In this document: in pieces, positions 13,401 to 25,150 of the stretch
Numbering within the stretch: the first letter of the stretch is position 1
Layout: every line of letters begins with the position of its first letter
Assembly (NCBI GenBank): GCA_003184365.1
Contig: NKYR01000061.1
Location: 158,336-222,335, forward strand
Source of the DNA: Evernia prunastri
Taxonomy: Eukaryota; Ascomycota; Lecanoromycetes; Lecanorales; Parmeliaceae
Reading direction: 5' to 3'
Length of the DNA stretch: 64,000 nt
Notes under the pieces: model-generated
What the model was told of the DNA's origin: nothing
The model's database searches: none
The model's input: the letters and a program-made list of their open reading frames with translations, nothing else
Made by a program: the position numbers and the translations under genes

Positions 13401-13579
13401 GGACCAGAAGAGGAAGTTTACGACAAGGGAGTAGTTCCGAGAAGGATCCGAACTCTACAGTCATCAATTCTACTACGGTACCGAGGCCTTCAGCATTGGA
13501 GCAAGACGACAAAGGCCTGCAGAAAGCGGTGGCAGAGGAACCCGGTGAGCAAGGCAGTCCAGAGGAGGCCATGAGATAA
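10433..13579 (+). CDS. AMD1: AMP deaminase
   Basis: Converts AMP to IMP and ammonia in the purine nucleotide cycle; cytosolic zinc enzyme. Exons 10433-11863, 11925-13045 and 13099-13579 give 1010 aa. The first 61-bp intron has a TACTAAT branch site. The second 53-bp intron (GTACGA to TTTTAAG, with GCTGAC branch) joins the catalytic domain to a Ser/Pro-rich tail. The N-terminal ~300 residues are variable and regulatory-like. The catalytic domain starts near residue 405 with the metal-binding THVHHSACMNQKHLLRFIKS. It continues with SFHRFDKFNLKYNP, RPHCGEAGD and the family signature SLSTDDPLQF near residue 760. Neighbouring block EEYSVAAQIYRLSAVDMCEL is also typical. Length fits fungal orthologues. 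The start is the first ATG in frame; a longer N-terminus cannot be excluded. Confidence 0.93.
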
Positions 13580-14171
13580 ACGCGTGCGCGAATGTGATCC
13601 CCATAGCATTCGTGTCCGAAGGGTAGGATGGAAAGGCATTCAACCAGTGGGGTTCCGATGCAATGATTTCGAGATGGGCATCGGATTCAGTGGTGGCTCA
13701 TAGAATGCTGAGCAGAGTCTGTTGGGGAATCATTGATGAGCCCTATCATCAACTTGGGCCTAGGCAGCCAGTCCTTCCGTAATGAATGTCACCATTACCG
13801 CACCGTCTCCTTGACGGGAAGGCGGAAAACGGTGGGGCGTAACTAACAGCAAGAGGACTTGTGGGCGAAGTGACAGATTGGTATGTTCCAGACCTGATCA
13901 ACAATACTGCCATCTTCTCTTCATGAACATGAGCAGGATACTTTACGTATCATGTGTACTTTACGGAGATGAAAGGCAAGGCCATACAGAAAGAACGTAA
14001 CATCAACTTCTCTGTTTAACAAAAGCTCTAAAGTCTAAGGGTATCACAGTAGAAGCTGCGGATGCCTATGCTCATGAATGTACCAACCTTCCGAGCAATC
14101 CACAGGAGAACGCCGTGGGCGTACGCTTAGGGCAAGTTCTCAAGAGCGATTTTCGAACATACATAGCGGGT
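13580..14171. other. Convergent intergenic region
   Basis: Between the 3' ends of the AMP deaminase gene (plus) and rad17 (minus). Nothing beyond probable 3' UTRs is seen. Confidence 0.4.
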
Positions 14172-16822
14172 CTAGTCATCTTCAATATCATCATCACTGA
14201 GATATAGCTGTCCGACTTCTTCCCCAACTGGGAGCACGAGTGTGCCGGCTTCCTTGCCTGCTTGCTCAACCTTGTGTTGTAGACTTGCTCTTGGAGCGGG
14301 AACGGTCCTGTCGCCCTCAGCTGGATCATCAGTCGTCCAATCGCTGAAAGGAGCTCCTTCTCTCATATTCTCATCCTCCGAGGCTTCGTGACCTGGCGGC
14401 GTGATACTATGAAAATGTGTGATTCTCTCTAGCTCGTCGAGGCATGCAGAGGCTGCATTTCGTTGCTCGATCTTTGTAACATATGGGAGTCTGTCCACTA
14501 TCAGCTCACTTTTTGTACACCCCAAGCCCGTCCTGAAATGCTCTGGATTATTTCCGTCAGATTGTGACCGGAGTTCCGCAGTTGATCGCGCTTCCCGTCC
14601 CAACGGCAGATAAGTGAACTGCCGACCATGCTTGCCCATTGCTTTTCCTGCCTGTACAGCGCTGGCTCGGATTCTGGCAGTCCATTGACCTACTAAGCCA
14701 CCCATCTCTTCCACCTGTCTAGATAGTCTCATGGAGTTAGGATAGAACATCCTGTAAGTATCACTTTTGCACCCACTTTTCCCAGATATCAGCGGCGTCT
14801 GCCGCTTTACGGGATCCGGTAAAGCAAACAGTAGACCCCGCACTGCAACGTGAAAGCATATCTCATCCTGTCGCATTGTATCAGCGGTGGCGCCCTGCAA
14901 GCTGCGGTTTCCACAGTTTCTAGAAGAGCTAAATCGATCGCCTCGCAGTGAGCCAAGTACGTCGCTGTCAGACAGCGCATCCATACAGCTGTCAAGATGG
15001 TCAATGAAGGAGTTGCCCTCGCAGGACAACACAAAGTTTTCGTGCAGGGCAGCAACGAAGGTTGCAACATCCGTGCCTGTCTCGTCGATGAGTTGTTCGG
15101 CAGAAACTTGCGGCATCCGCAGTCTGACGTGCCCCGACAGGTGATGTGGTGGCTGTGTAGGAGGTTCGCCAGCAGCATTGCCATCAGCAAAGTCATCACG
15201 CTTGTTGTAGACGACCTTGCCCACAGCATGGAAGAGGCCCAGAGTAGACTCTCTTTGGGTAATCATTGCGAGCGACTCCGTCTCCATCTTCGTTGGTTCA
15301 GACGAGGTACTAGCCCCTTTCTTGGCCCTCGAGGCTACTCTGCCACCCCAATCATCTCCGTCCTTACTCCTCAGACAAAGGAACTCTAAAGATCCAACGG
15401 CACTACGGATGTCACCTACTTCACCAAGGCTTTTTAACACAGCTGGCCCAGGTACCCTGCGCCTTCCAGATTGCCTCGCTTCTTTCTGTACGAGGAGGTC
15501 AAGAGCCTTGGTAAGATAGGTGGAGGCAACTGGGTTGAACTCGATAGTGCTTACGCTTGGATGACTCAGTATTTCGGGTCCAAGGAGTCGATGAGCGGTG
15601 AAGCTGTCGCTAGCAGCGGTACTTGTCGTCAGTTGGGTTTCGGTAATTATCATGACCAGAGGAGTGACGTTTGGCTTCGTGGATTGCAAGGCGCCCATCG
15701 AAGGTGTGTTGCGTGCTAAATATTGGAGGACGCTTGACCGAAATGAGCGTAATGCACTGGAAGTACCCAGAAACGTGTTCGGGAATTCTTCGATCAGTAT
15801 GATCCTTTCCCGCCTATTTCCACTAAGCGCATCGATGGCCGGAGATGGCGTTGCTGATACATCTCCGGTGATGTCTGCAAGTGCCAGTTTGTTGAACTTC
15901 CCACTTCGACCAAGGAAATCTTCGAAATACGCAGAGATAGACAGATAGGCTTCAGAGGAGAACTCAGAGCCTACCGGATTCTTCCATTCTAACACGTCAA
16001 CGTTCAAAGCTTTGGCGAGCATAGATATTGTAGCGGTCTTCCCGGCACCTGAGGGCCCTTTGAGAATCAAAAGTCTCTTACTTACAATCAGCGACTGTAC
16101 AACTGCAAAAGCCGGGAGAAAAGTACCTTATGATCCTGACCACGTAGCACATTTTCCAACCAAACGCGTACATCAGATACTTTCTTCTTGTGGACCACCA
16201 GCTCTTCAAGACTGTTGGGACCATACTTCTCTGCCCAAGGTCTCAAATCAATGGCGGTTGATCTCGTTTTGACTACGCCGGATTTTCCTATGCTGAGGTC
16301 CATGCTCGTAGCTTGTTCAGGGAATTTAAATCTTTGACTGCCGCCCTGTAGGCCTGATTTGCTCTTCGCAGCGGTAGGGTCATGCGCTGGCGCCGGATGC
16401 CTCTTCCTACGGTCGAGAGTAGTCCTTGTGTTTGTTCTCCCACCATCATCCACATTCTCGACGGGGGAATCGTCTACAATAGGATCCTCATGGTATTCTA
16501 CTTCTGCCGTCACTGACCCGGCAGGCTGCTGGCCACTTGGCTGCTGTCCCTGGGTCCCAGCGCTCGAGTTTTCAGCGCGAAAGAACGAAGATATAGGCCT
16601 CGAAGTCTGTACCTTGCCCACTGGTTTTGGCTTGGCATCACGGTCTGTGGGGAATATGACTGGATCCGGCTCTGTGACAATACGAGTTCTGCCGGTCTTG
16701 CTCTTCCTAGATCTTGCCCGGGATCTTGAAGGGATAGTCTTGTGTGTTGATATGATGTCCAATGTTTCATTGTCTGAGCTCAGCACAACAGGTCTCTTCT
16801 GTCTCTTACCAGGCGGAGCCAT
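14172..16822 (-). CDS. rad17: Rad17-type checkpoint clamp loader
   Basis: Large subunit that with Rfc2-5 loads the 9-1-1 clamp at DNA damage (rad17 in fission yeast, RAD24 in budding yeast); nuclear. Two exons, 16822-16127 and 16076-14172, give 866 aa. The 50-bp intron GTACTT...GCTGAT...TAAG restores DHK-RLLILKGPSGAGKT. Residues 1-190 are basic and disordered, with a PCNA/RFC-type motif PISSFFRAE. RPWAEKYGPNSLEELVVHKK precedes the ATPase core. The Walker A motif GPSGAGKT lies near residues 238-245, and a Walker B-like IILIEEFPN near 327 has Glu-Glu rather than Asp-Glu. The C-terminal region resembles the Rad17 helical domain, and the protein ends in an acidic tail (LSDDDIEDD). Alternative intron borders 32-38 bp long are possible but less convincing. 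Confidence 0.9.
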
Positions 16823-17302
16823 GTATAGGTTTCAGGGACTCAATGCTCATGATGTACCGTCTGGCGATTCAAACCCGGGCTCGGCGTTCTTAGGGGCTGG
16901 CGTAAATAATGCCGTTGAGTAGAAGCTGGAACAATGGACATATCACCAACAATTCGGAGACTGTGTTCTGTCAGGTTATTGCTTGTTGGAAGCGGTGAAT
17001 CAATACTCGTTTACGGTAGCGAAAAATTACACTCATTGCAAAAGAGCTTCGGAGTAAATCCGGATATAAGAGGCGGAGAAGCCCCAGCATCATAAAGCTT
17101 TTCGTAAGTGTATCATTTGATCTTTTTGATGAGATAGGCTACGGAAAAGTGGAAGCCTCTAATCTATGGTTCTGAGTTGCACACCTATTTATAGCTGAGA
17201 GCTTTCCATCTTTTGTTACCAACAGCATCCTTGTTACATACCATCATCAGCAATGGCCATCGCGCTCCGTTCTCCTTTCCATTCGCATCCAGCATACCCC
17301 TT
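16823..17302. other. Intergenic region upstream of rad17
   Basis: Contains the rad17 promoter and the 3' region of the next minus-strand gene. No gene or recognisable site is seen. Confidence 0.4.
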
Positions 17303-20094
17303 TCACCAGAACGCTTGGTCGGCCCTTGTTAGACTAGATGGTGCATCTTGAGAATCTGTTGTGAGCTTCTCGGTCGCCTTCGAGCCTGAATTAGCTTTAC
17401 CTCTATTAAAGAAGCCAACGTGATCAATCCGCGTCACAACCTCCTTTGTAGCGGCGAACAGGTCACGCACGACACCCTTGTTGATGATACTCGAGGGAGT
17501 CCATGTGGCTGTTTCTCCAAGCTCCAATGTAAGGTTCTCTTTCAGAATAGTATCAGCATCAGTAGACGAAATCTTTGCTTCCCACCACAGTCTGTTGGCC
17601 TTCATCATGATAGTTGGGCATTGGATGGAGCCACTGTAGACGCGCAGAGAATCGGACGTCTGCCGTACCTGGAGGTCTTGACATTCAGTCAGGTGAAGTA
17701 TAAGGTCCGGATAAATTGTGACACGATGTAATGTTTCTCGGCGGAGTATAACAGACTCAATGTGGAAATTTTCATCGATTGTTTTGGTCCAGAGTTCAAG
17801 GAGCTGGCCATCTTCGGACATGCCTATTTTCAAATCGTCGGCTATGCCCTCAACCTGCCTCTGATAGGATGTCGTCAGAAATCTCTGACCAGTCAACCGT
17901 ACACGAGCGTCCCATGCACGCTTGGGAAAGTGCCAGTCCAGCGCCCCCATCAAGATCTCAGACCCTTGAATCTATCCTTGTTACTATATAGAAGCACACT
18001 GACATGATGTGGACGGACTCACATTGAAGCCTCTAGTTTCGTCAAACTCGACGACAATCTGGTCGCCGCCCTTTACTTTGCAGCTAAATTCGTAGGTGAC
18101 TTTCCTGGAAACGGGTTGCCGCTGAAAAAGCCTCTTTCCTTGAGACAAGGGTATATCCAGGATACTCTCTGCCTCAAATGAGTGTGCTGTGAGCATGTTT
18201 GTAAACACGGGTTCGAACCCAGTGGTGGTCCCTTTGGGAAGCACGGACGAGAACTCGCTTGTCTTGAAGCTCTTACGTTTAAATTCCGACGAGCCACCCT
18301 GCTGGTTGATCAATAGCCTACCGATATTGACTGCAAATCCAATCAGGCCTGGGTAAGGAAGCGCCAATGCAAGCAGACGGATCGTCGTCTCCTCAAAGCT
18401 TTTAACGAGGGAAGTTTCCCCCCCTACAAAGCCTTGCGTTGGGGCCTTTCTCTGATTCATTGTGTTTTTGAGATCTCGTGCTTTGACTTTGGTAGTATCG
18501 TGTAAGCTGTCTATGACTGTTATTGCCTCGTCTAGTGACGTGCTGCCTTGAGTACAATCTTCATTCGGCACAGAGGTGTCGATGAGGCTACCAGATTTGC
18601 TACCGCGGACGACAACATTCCATGTAGACGAGTCTGGCTTGAGTCGCTGCGGCATCATTGACGGCGCCTTTGATAAAGACCGCAAGGGCATGACGACTGG
18701 TGGCATATAAGGCGGGTCGATGCTTGGTGGCTGGCGGTGGGACTCATTCTCCCTGCTCGTAGACTCGTTCCCTCCTGACTGACCACCACTGAATCTTGTG
18801 ACGTTGTCTTGAACTGTTACTTCTTTGCCGTTACATTCATCTTGGGATTTGTCAAAAGCTGCGTTGATCGCATCGGGAGTACCTCGTGCAGTTCTCGCAC
18901 GCTTCGTAGGTGGCTTCAATGACAAAGGCTCCTTGTGTAGAACCTCGATGTCTATCGATTGTTGGAGTCCCACAGCAGACCCCGGACGGAAGGCATCCAT
19001 CTGTACGTCGGGGTTCGTTGTCTCGGATACCCATTTATCAATCCGAGTTTCGGGCTCAAGGGGCCCTTTGGCCCCTTTCGGAGTTTCAGTCGCAATCGAA
19101 CCTGGAGCTTGACTGCAGCTGTGTACATAGTCGTTCCAGAGATGACTCCCATGATTTGGGGTAGTCGGCCTTATTTTGACATGGACAATGTTCGACCCTT
19201 TGACGAGTACCAATACGCACAGACCTCGAAGAGACTTGATGAGCGAATCGTTTCGTATGAGCGTTGTGACCAGCCTCTTGTCGTCCAAATCTTTCAGCGC
19301 GACAAGTTGAAAGTTTACTGACGTGTCGCCTTCGAGTATATAGAAGCTATAAATGCGGGGAAAGCTCGTCTTATTGGCCTTGAGACGTCAGCGGTGGACC
19401 TCTAGTGAAGCTCAGAAGGGTTTTAAGGATCGGCCAACATTCGAAGCGTTGTGACAGTGGCAATATACTTACCATCATCTTATTAAGTTGCTCTAGCTTC
19501 GAAATTCCCTTCTCAATTGCTTGCTCTTTGTCGGCCTTTATCAAAATATCTGCCGAGCCGCTTGTTTGGTCGATACCGCATCCGCATAGAGTTCCAACCA
19601 TTCCGAGGATCTGTATGCTCAACTTCGATCCGAGTCCTTTACTTTCGCAACTCGGTGACCACCTTTTAATGAAGTTCTCGTGCTCAATGAGGGGCACCTC
19701 ACCGTTAGTCTTGACCGTCCGCGTTTCCATTTCGATCAATGCAGCACTGGTCAAGCTTGGATGAGTTCCGCGCTTTCGAATGATCTGCTCGTCGTCGAGC
19801 AAATCAGGCTTTTTATTCGTCTCCACAGAGATGAAGCTTCTCATAGAATTCACAAGATAAGGTAGCGACTCCTCGTCGTTGTGAGATGTGTGAACGGTGA
19901 ACGAATAGTCATCGTTGAAATTACACCTTATGTCCGAATCTGAATTCTTATTGAACAGAGCGACAATTTCCTTTCCCTGCAGAAGGTTTTCAGCGCATTT
20001 AGATCGATCAGAAAGTTAGGGAACTGACAGCTGCCTCACTGAGCTCGTACAGAGATCCCACAATGTGGGAGGTGGCACGTTCTTGTGTCATCAT
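17303..20094 (-). CDS. Conserved-looking fungal protein of unknown function
   Basis: I do not recognise this family. Four exons (20094-20029, 19976-19473, 19378-18023, 17956-17303) give 859 aa with consistent phases. The N-terminal 190 residues look folded (DDYSFTVHTSHNDEESLPYL; ILGMVGTLCGCGIDQTSGSA; a Lys/Glu helix QAIEKGISKLEQLNKMM). A second folded block follows (KDLDDKRLVTTLIRNDSLIK; CVLVLVKGSNIVHVKIRPTT). Residues ~275-500 are low-complexity and Ser/Pro-rich. The C-terminal ~300 residues are again ordered, rich in alternating strands (VTYEFSCKVKGGDQIVVEFD, LDWHFPKRAWDARVRLTGQ). The first intron uses a GTCAGT donor. The last acceptor (CTGAG) is atypical, so that junction is uncertain. No membrane segment or signal peptide is seen. 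Confidence 0.65.
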
Positions 20095-20986
20095 CAAGGC
20101 GTGGATGATGACTTGCGCTGACTGGGCAGTCGTAAGGGGCTGGAGGGGTGAAGGAGGTGATCATAGCCTTGGTGAGACTGAAAATTTGAGAAATTGACGA
20201 GTGAGGTGTGTGGAATTTGGATAAATAAATTGGGGCCAAAACATCCGATGTAAAGCAAACGGCAGGTGCCAACACCCGTTCCAGCCCTTCAATTTCACTA
20301 AGTAGACTTTGCAAAAGAAAGGAGTCCTTGCTGCTATACGCAGCTGCTGTAATTGTTTGGTTGTACGGGCTTTGTTGCTTGTCATGTCAAGTAGAAACCT
20401 GCAGTCTGGCCATTTACCTTCTTGCTTTTTTGCCGAACGGGATCATTCATATATCAAAGGCCATCATTCACTTATGATGAAGCATGCCTCAAGCTTTGGC
20501 CTTGAACAGCGAGATAAGTCACTATTTTTGGCACCTCACCTGCCTGTAGGGAGCAAAAAGAAACTTGTACCCCGTGGCTTCTAAACTGGCTGATGGAAGT
20601 TCAGACTGAGGACGGAGACCTCTTGTCTGATGATCTGACACAGCATACGGCTGATGAAGCTCTAGAGGAAAGGAAGCTTCAGAGAGCGTGGCAGGGAATC
20701 GAGCACGCATGGGCATACGCACGTGAAGGAAGATTTGAAGTAGACGCGACGAATGGGAGTATGGGAAGTAAAGAGGCAACGCGGAAGGTTTACAGCACGG
20801 TAATATAGCAAAAGCATCAATGCTGTGATTTGGTGTACACGCTAGCAGTCAGCGGAAGGTCTACGACAACGTAGAAAAACCTGCCTCTATCCATACCCAT
20901 GAAAATGCTCTCTACATGCTCCTGCGCTATGCAATGGGTATCTTGACGGTCACACTCCCAAACTCCAAGCAGTAGTCTCCGATGAC
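20095..20986. other. Intergenic region
   Basis: About 890 bp without a supportable gene. The short frames at 20309-20584 and 20593-20808 have no recognisable features. It includes the promoter of the unknown 859-aa gene and the 3' side of the SHE3-like gene. Confidence 0.4.
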
Positions 20987-22000
20987 CTATACGTTCTCTC
21001 TAGAATCCCTCTTGACATTGACAACGTGCTTCATCTGCCCGAGTACACCACTCATTTGCTCGTGAAGTGTCTTATTGGCGCCGTTGTTCCTCTCGGCCTT
21101 CTCCTGGATCTCTTGAAGCCCAGATTCCTGTTCTTTCTTGTACGCCTGAAATCCTGTCAGCAGCTTATCCTTGACCTGCGCGACCTTGGCGAGTTCATGC
21201 GTGAGCTGCTCAATGACGATCTCAAGCTCGGTCGTCTTCCGTTTGTCGCCGTCGATTTCCGTCCGGAGCTCGTTGAGATCCGCCTTGAGCTTCTGCGTTT
21301 GACGCTCGTACCTGTCTTCCAAAGTCCTCCACGAGCTTGCAAGTATCTCGTATTGTGCAGTAGACCTTCTTGCTTCCTCCCTATCTTCTGCAGCACCTCT
21401 CCGCAGCCCCTCCACGACCTCTTCCCGTTCCCGTCGACTTTCTCTCGTCTGCTTCTCAGCCTTCTCTCTTCGCAGCTTCTCGGAGTGCAGATCAGCCTTT
21501 AAAAGCTCGATCTTCCTATCTTTCTTGCTCATTTGGGTCTTGTCTGATTCATGAATCGATGACAATGTTTCATTCGACACTTGAAGCCCTTCCAAGGCTG
21601 ACCTAGCTGATTCTCCACGTTTTACCTCTTCCTCAAGTTTAACGATAGCGAGCTTTTTCTCCCGTTGCAGCCGGTCGTTCTCACCCATCAACTTCTCTAT
21701 CACCCTTCCCGATTTCCCAGTTGCGGCGCGGCCGATTGCGGCCGACCAGTTGTGCGTGTCAGGACCAGGCAAAGGGCCAAATTCGGAGGTAGTCGTGCCG
21801 ATCGTAGAAAGTATTTGAGGCGAATTAAAGGAGGAGTCTGCTTCCGAAGGCTGTGGAGAAGCAATATGGCTAGCAGCCTGTTGTTTCGTAGGCGTATCAT
21901 GTTCGATGTGGCGCATGGGCTTCCCTGCTAAAGAAGCCAATTGTTTACTTGGGGTCGAGGGATCACTTGAGAAGTAGTGACTCAGACCATTCGAGGGCAT
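20987..22000 (-). CDS. SHE3-like coiled-coil protein
   Basis: Single-exon protein of 337 aa if started at MPSNGLSHYF. The frame is open to 22141, but the extra 47 residues look non-coding in composition. After a Ser/Thr/Pro-rich leader comes the block THNWSAAIGRAATGKSGRVI and EKLMGENDRLQREKKLA. A long coiled coil (residues ~95-325) follows, rich in E, K, R and heptad leucines. This pattern matches the ascomycete family annotated as SWI5-dependent HO expression protein 3. In budding yeast She3 is an adaptor linking mRNA-She2 to myosin Myo4. In filamentous fungi the role is unproven, so only family resemblance is claimed. Confidence 0.72.
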   Translation of the reverse strand: MPSNGLSHYFSSDPSTPSKQLASLAGKPMRHIEHDTPTKQQAASHIASPQPSEADSSFNSPQILSTIGTTTSEFGPLPGPDTHNWSAAIGRAATGKSGRVIEKLMGENDRLQREKKLAIVKLEEEVKRGESARSALEGLQVSNETLSSIHESDKTQMSKKDRKIELLKADLHSEKLRREKAEKQTRESRREREEVVEGLRRGAAEDREEARRSTAQYEILASSWRTLEDRYERQTQKLKADLNELRTEIDGDKRKTTELEIVIEQLTHELAKVAQVKDKLLTGFQAYKKEQESGLQEIQEKAERNNGANKTLHEQMSGVLGQMKHVVNVKRDSRENV

Positions 22001-22695
22001 GTTGGGAGGAAAAAGTTCGTTTAACTGTAATTTCGGTGTCTCTGTGAAGACTATGTGAGCATTGCTTTCAGAGATGTAAGTAGACAAGAAACTTCGCGAT
22101 AGGCACATCGCGGTGAATATGACGTGGGGGCCATTCGGCATATCCGCGTACCGATTTTCTTCATCTGGACCAATTCCGGGCGTGGACTACTTTGTCGTGA
22201 TCTCATATTGTATCAAAGTTGTCCACATATATCTACTTTCACATCCTTTAGGTCTAAAGGCTGTGTGATTAGCGATGTCTTAGCACGTCTTATCCTAGCG
22301 TGTAATCGCGGCAGCATCCATACTAAAGTATTAGACGATGGGTCCACCGTCCAAGACTGAAATATTGAGACTTTGCCTAATCAGAGACTACTCGAAATTT
22401 TGAAGACAAAAATTTTGCAAATTCGGATGCCTATTTTAGAGAAGATAACACGGAGCATTCTCAACATGGGATACCTTATTTTTTCTGAAAGTACGTGGTG
22501 GTGGTCTTATAGGGGTTTTGAAGATGGTGAAGGTAGTTGCCATTTTTCAAATGCCAGAAATTTCAGTCTTCTGTGCAAGAATAATTTAAAAGTAAGCTGG
22601 CAAGACGATGACAATGGCTGCTGCTGGCAATTGTTCTGATGCTTTCACCAGAACCAATTTGGTAGGCAGCTATGAAACCATTGGCTTCCGGAGCA
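22001..22695. other. Intergenic region
   Basis: About 700 bp between the SHE3-like start and the nop12 stop. No gene is recognised. Composition is slightly more A/T-rich at 22370-22450 but without repeat structure. Confidence 0.35.
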
Positions 22696-24618
22696 TTAGG
22701 GCTTTGTCTTCCTACCCTTCGCCTTGAATTCTTTGCTCCTATTGGAAGGCTTGCTGTGCTTTCTCCCGGCTATTCTCAGAGATCCCCTTCCTCGCCTGCG
22801 AGATGCTCGAAAACCCTCAAATACTATTGACTCGGGAGAATTGACACCAACGCTATTGGACGAAGACATAGTTCGTCCTTCCATAGCTCTAAGCTTAGCC
22901 GCACCTGAACGGCCAAGCAGCTTATGAGCCCGACCTGTCGACGACTTAATTTGCGCGGGGATTCTTGAGCTGTACTTGTTCAGTTCTGCGCCCCTTCGAA
23001 ACGACTGCCTCTCTTTGTGACTGGCTGCGTTCTTCATGTCTTTCGCTCTGGTGACCCTGAGAATGCGTGGCAGCATTGGTGGAAATTTCTTTTCGTGGTA
23101 CAGCAGTGCCTTCTCAACCGAGTTTGCATCCTGAACGATGGTACCTTAGTATCCAGGACATCCCCTCAGGAAGATAAGATCTCATTACCTTGAACTGAAT
23201 GTAAGCAAACCCTTTGCCCACTCGCGTCCTACATATTTCGGGGTCAGCAGGACATTGACCATGGAAAGACTCGAATCGCAAGATGCTATTACGGTGTATA
23301 TTGACTATCTTGCTCGCAAAGCATGTCTTGAAACTTGAGTTACGGTATTGATTCGGAAGAAATTGCTCCAAAGGAGCGCGCTTACGTCTTGTCCCTGACA
23401 ACTCTCACACTTTCCACGACCCCAGCCTTTTCGAACTGTCTCCATAGGCCTTCCTCAACATCTGCTGGTTCTTTTGCTTTGCGTTGGCGTCTGTTAATTT
23501 GATCGTCGTCGGCAGCGTTCATGTTCGCCTCGTCATCTACGAACCCCAGATTGCCAACAAAGACGCATCTTCGATGATCGATCTTTGCAGGGTGAGCGAC
23601 TGAGTCAACGCGCAGATGACGATCAAGCACAATACTGCCATTCAACCCCTTGGCTGCTTCTCTGGCGGCCAACTGCGTAGTGTAGACGGCGTAGGCGTTT
23701 GTGGATTTGGTGGTACTATCCATGATCTCCTTTTTCACGAAGGATGCTTTCTTCGGGATACCACTAGCTGCGAAAGCGGTAGATCTGAATCGCAAAGATT
23801 CAATGCTATGTCCGCCACTTACAGGTAGCGAGGAGGTGCATGAGGCAAGATGGGTCACTAGTATTTTCTTGGCCTTTTGTGATTTAATCGCCATAGTAGA
23901 AACATTAGCGAGGAAGACTGTCCGCGATGACTTCTCCAAATCCAGGTCTTCTCTTGCCTTGATGAAGCTTTCATGCTGCGGTACGCCTCCCACAGCAAAT
24001 TCCTCCCTACTACCAGTCGCACTGCCGCAATCTGAGGTGGGCCGGCCCCCTTCATTGGGAGAGTCTTTGTCTGAATTCGGTGTTCTTCGTGTGTCTATGT
24101 TTTGGCGTTTACTGTGGAGGACCGAGGCTCGGTTTTGGTCTTCCTGGATCTCCTCCTTCGCCAATTGGCTCATGTATCTACTCTCGAGATCGTCTTTTTC
24201 ATCCTTCCGCTTCCGCTTTCGGCTGGAGCCTTTTACTGTACCGTTGCTCAGGAAGGGTGCTTTCCACTCTCTAAGATTTGATGAATTGGTATGCACCTGC
24301 TTCACGAATGTCTGCGATGAAAGGCCATTTTCCTCACTGTCTGCGGCACTTGAGGACTTGCCGGCTTCAGCAGCACTAGGCGTCGTCGAATGGCTTTCTA
24401 ACCGGGGAACTGGTCTGACGCCGACCTTTACAGCGCCTAGCTGGGAGAACGTCAACGCTGTAGAGATAAGTGGACTGCATCTGATTTTTACTCACCGACT
24501 GGGCGAAAAGCGAGACCAAAGACGGATCAAACTTTTGATTTTGCCTTTCGGTACCGGACACACTGACTCCTTGTGTATCGCCTGAATTACCCTCTTTGGA
24601 CGACTTTGCTCGGGCCAT
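22696..24618 (-). CDS. nop12: Nucleolar RNA-binding protein Nop12
   Basis: Two-RRM nucleolar protein needed for pre-25S rRNA processing in yeast. Four exons (24618-24496, 24440-23386, 23228-23189, 23130-22696) give 550 aa. Exon 3 is only 40 bp and encodes the core RNP1-like octet GKGFAYIQF. The first RRM is in RTVFLANVSTMAIKSQKAKK and RFRSTAFAASGIPKKASFVK, ending near DRHLRVDSVAHP. The second runs from RRCVFVGNLGFVDDE, has a charged insert, continues DVEEGLWRQFEKAGVVESVR, and closes after MLPRILRVTRAK. The C-terminus is basic (RRRGRGSLRIAGRKH, EFKAKGRKTKP), as expected for nucleolar retention. Every junction recreates family-conserved sequence. Confidence 0.92.
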
Positions 24619-25150
24619 TGGATCTTACCTTCTTTGCAAACATTGTACTGAGTATTTCGGCAGGATGAGTGATTGGATTAGGGCTAGATGCGGCGAATGA
24701 TTTATCCGATTATCGGCTTGATAGTGAGTATATTGACAGGGGTTGTACTTCTAGCGCAACTTTCTGCTTTTCCTGTGATTTAGAGATGGGCTCAGAGAAG
24801 AGTCGCTCATTTGTACGAGTTTGTACGACATTCTGCAAAATTCAATGCATAAGGGAATATTCAAAGAGGCTCAGAACCCTCAATAACCTGAATACGGATA
24901 GTCTGCTTTAAATTCCCTCCATTCTCCGCCCACACGTTCACGAGCTCTCATCTCCATCAAAGCGCCGGTTTACCCTCTTTCACCAGCATTACACCACACC
25001 GCTCGCTTTCAGAGACCGGCAACCGCAGAGGACCAGAGGTTAGAAGTTTTCCCTACGTACTATTCGTCCGCCGGAATCCCTCTCCAGAACGCCCTCGCCA
25101 GACGGGTGTCCCAGCGCCCTCAAATCCTCCTGGAACATACGCTACCATCG
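24619..25150. promoter_or_regulatory. Divergent promoter of nop12 and dep1
   Basis: About 530 bp between divergent starts. Pyrimidine-rich tracts at 24910-25010 (CTCTCATCTCCATC, CTTTCACC) lie just upstream of the dep1 start, a common arrangement in fungal promoters. No specific operator was identified. Confidence 0.4.

Noticed and set aside
20593..20808. Small 71-codon frame upstream of the unknown 859-aa gene
   Set aside because: No conserved motif and no splice partners; fits chance in a 900-bp spacer.
22001..22141. N-terminal 47-residue extension of the SHE3-like protein
   Set aside because: Open in frame but composition is unlike the rest, and MPSNGL gives a better start. A longer start cannot be fully excluded.
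23701..24585. 294-codon plus-strand frame over nop12
   Set aside because: Antisense shadow of nop12 exon 2, whose two RRM domains are clear.
25106..25150. Upstream 15-codon extension of dep1
   Set aside because: Begins at GTG, not a credible eukaryotic start; the first ATG is at 25151.
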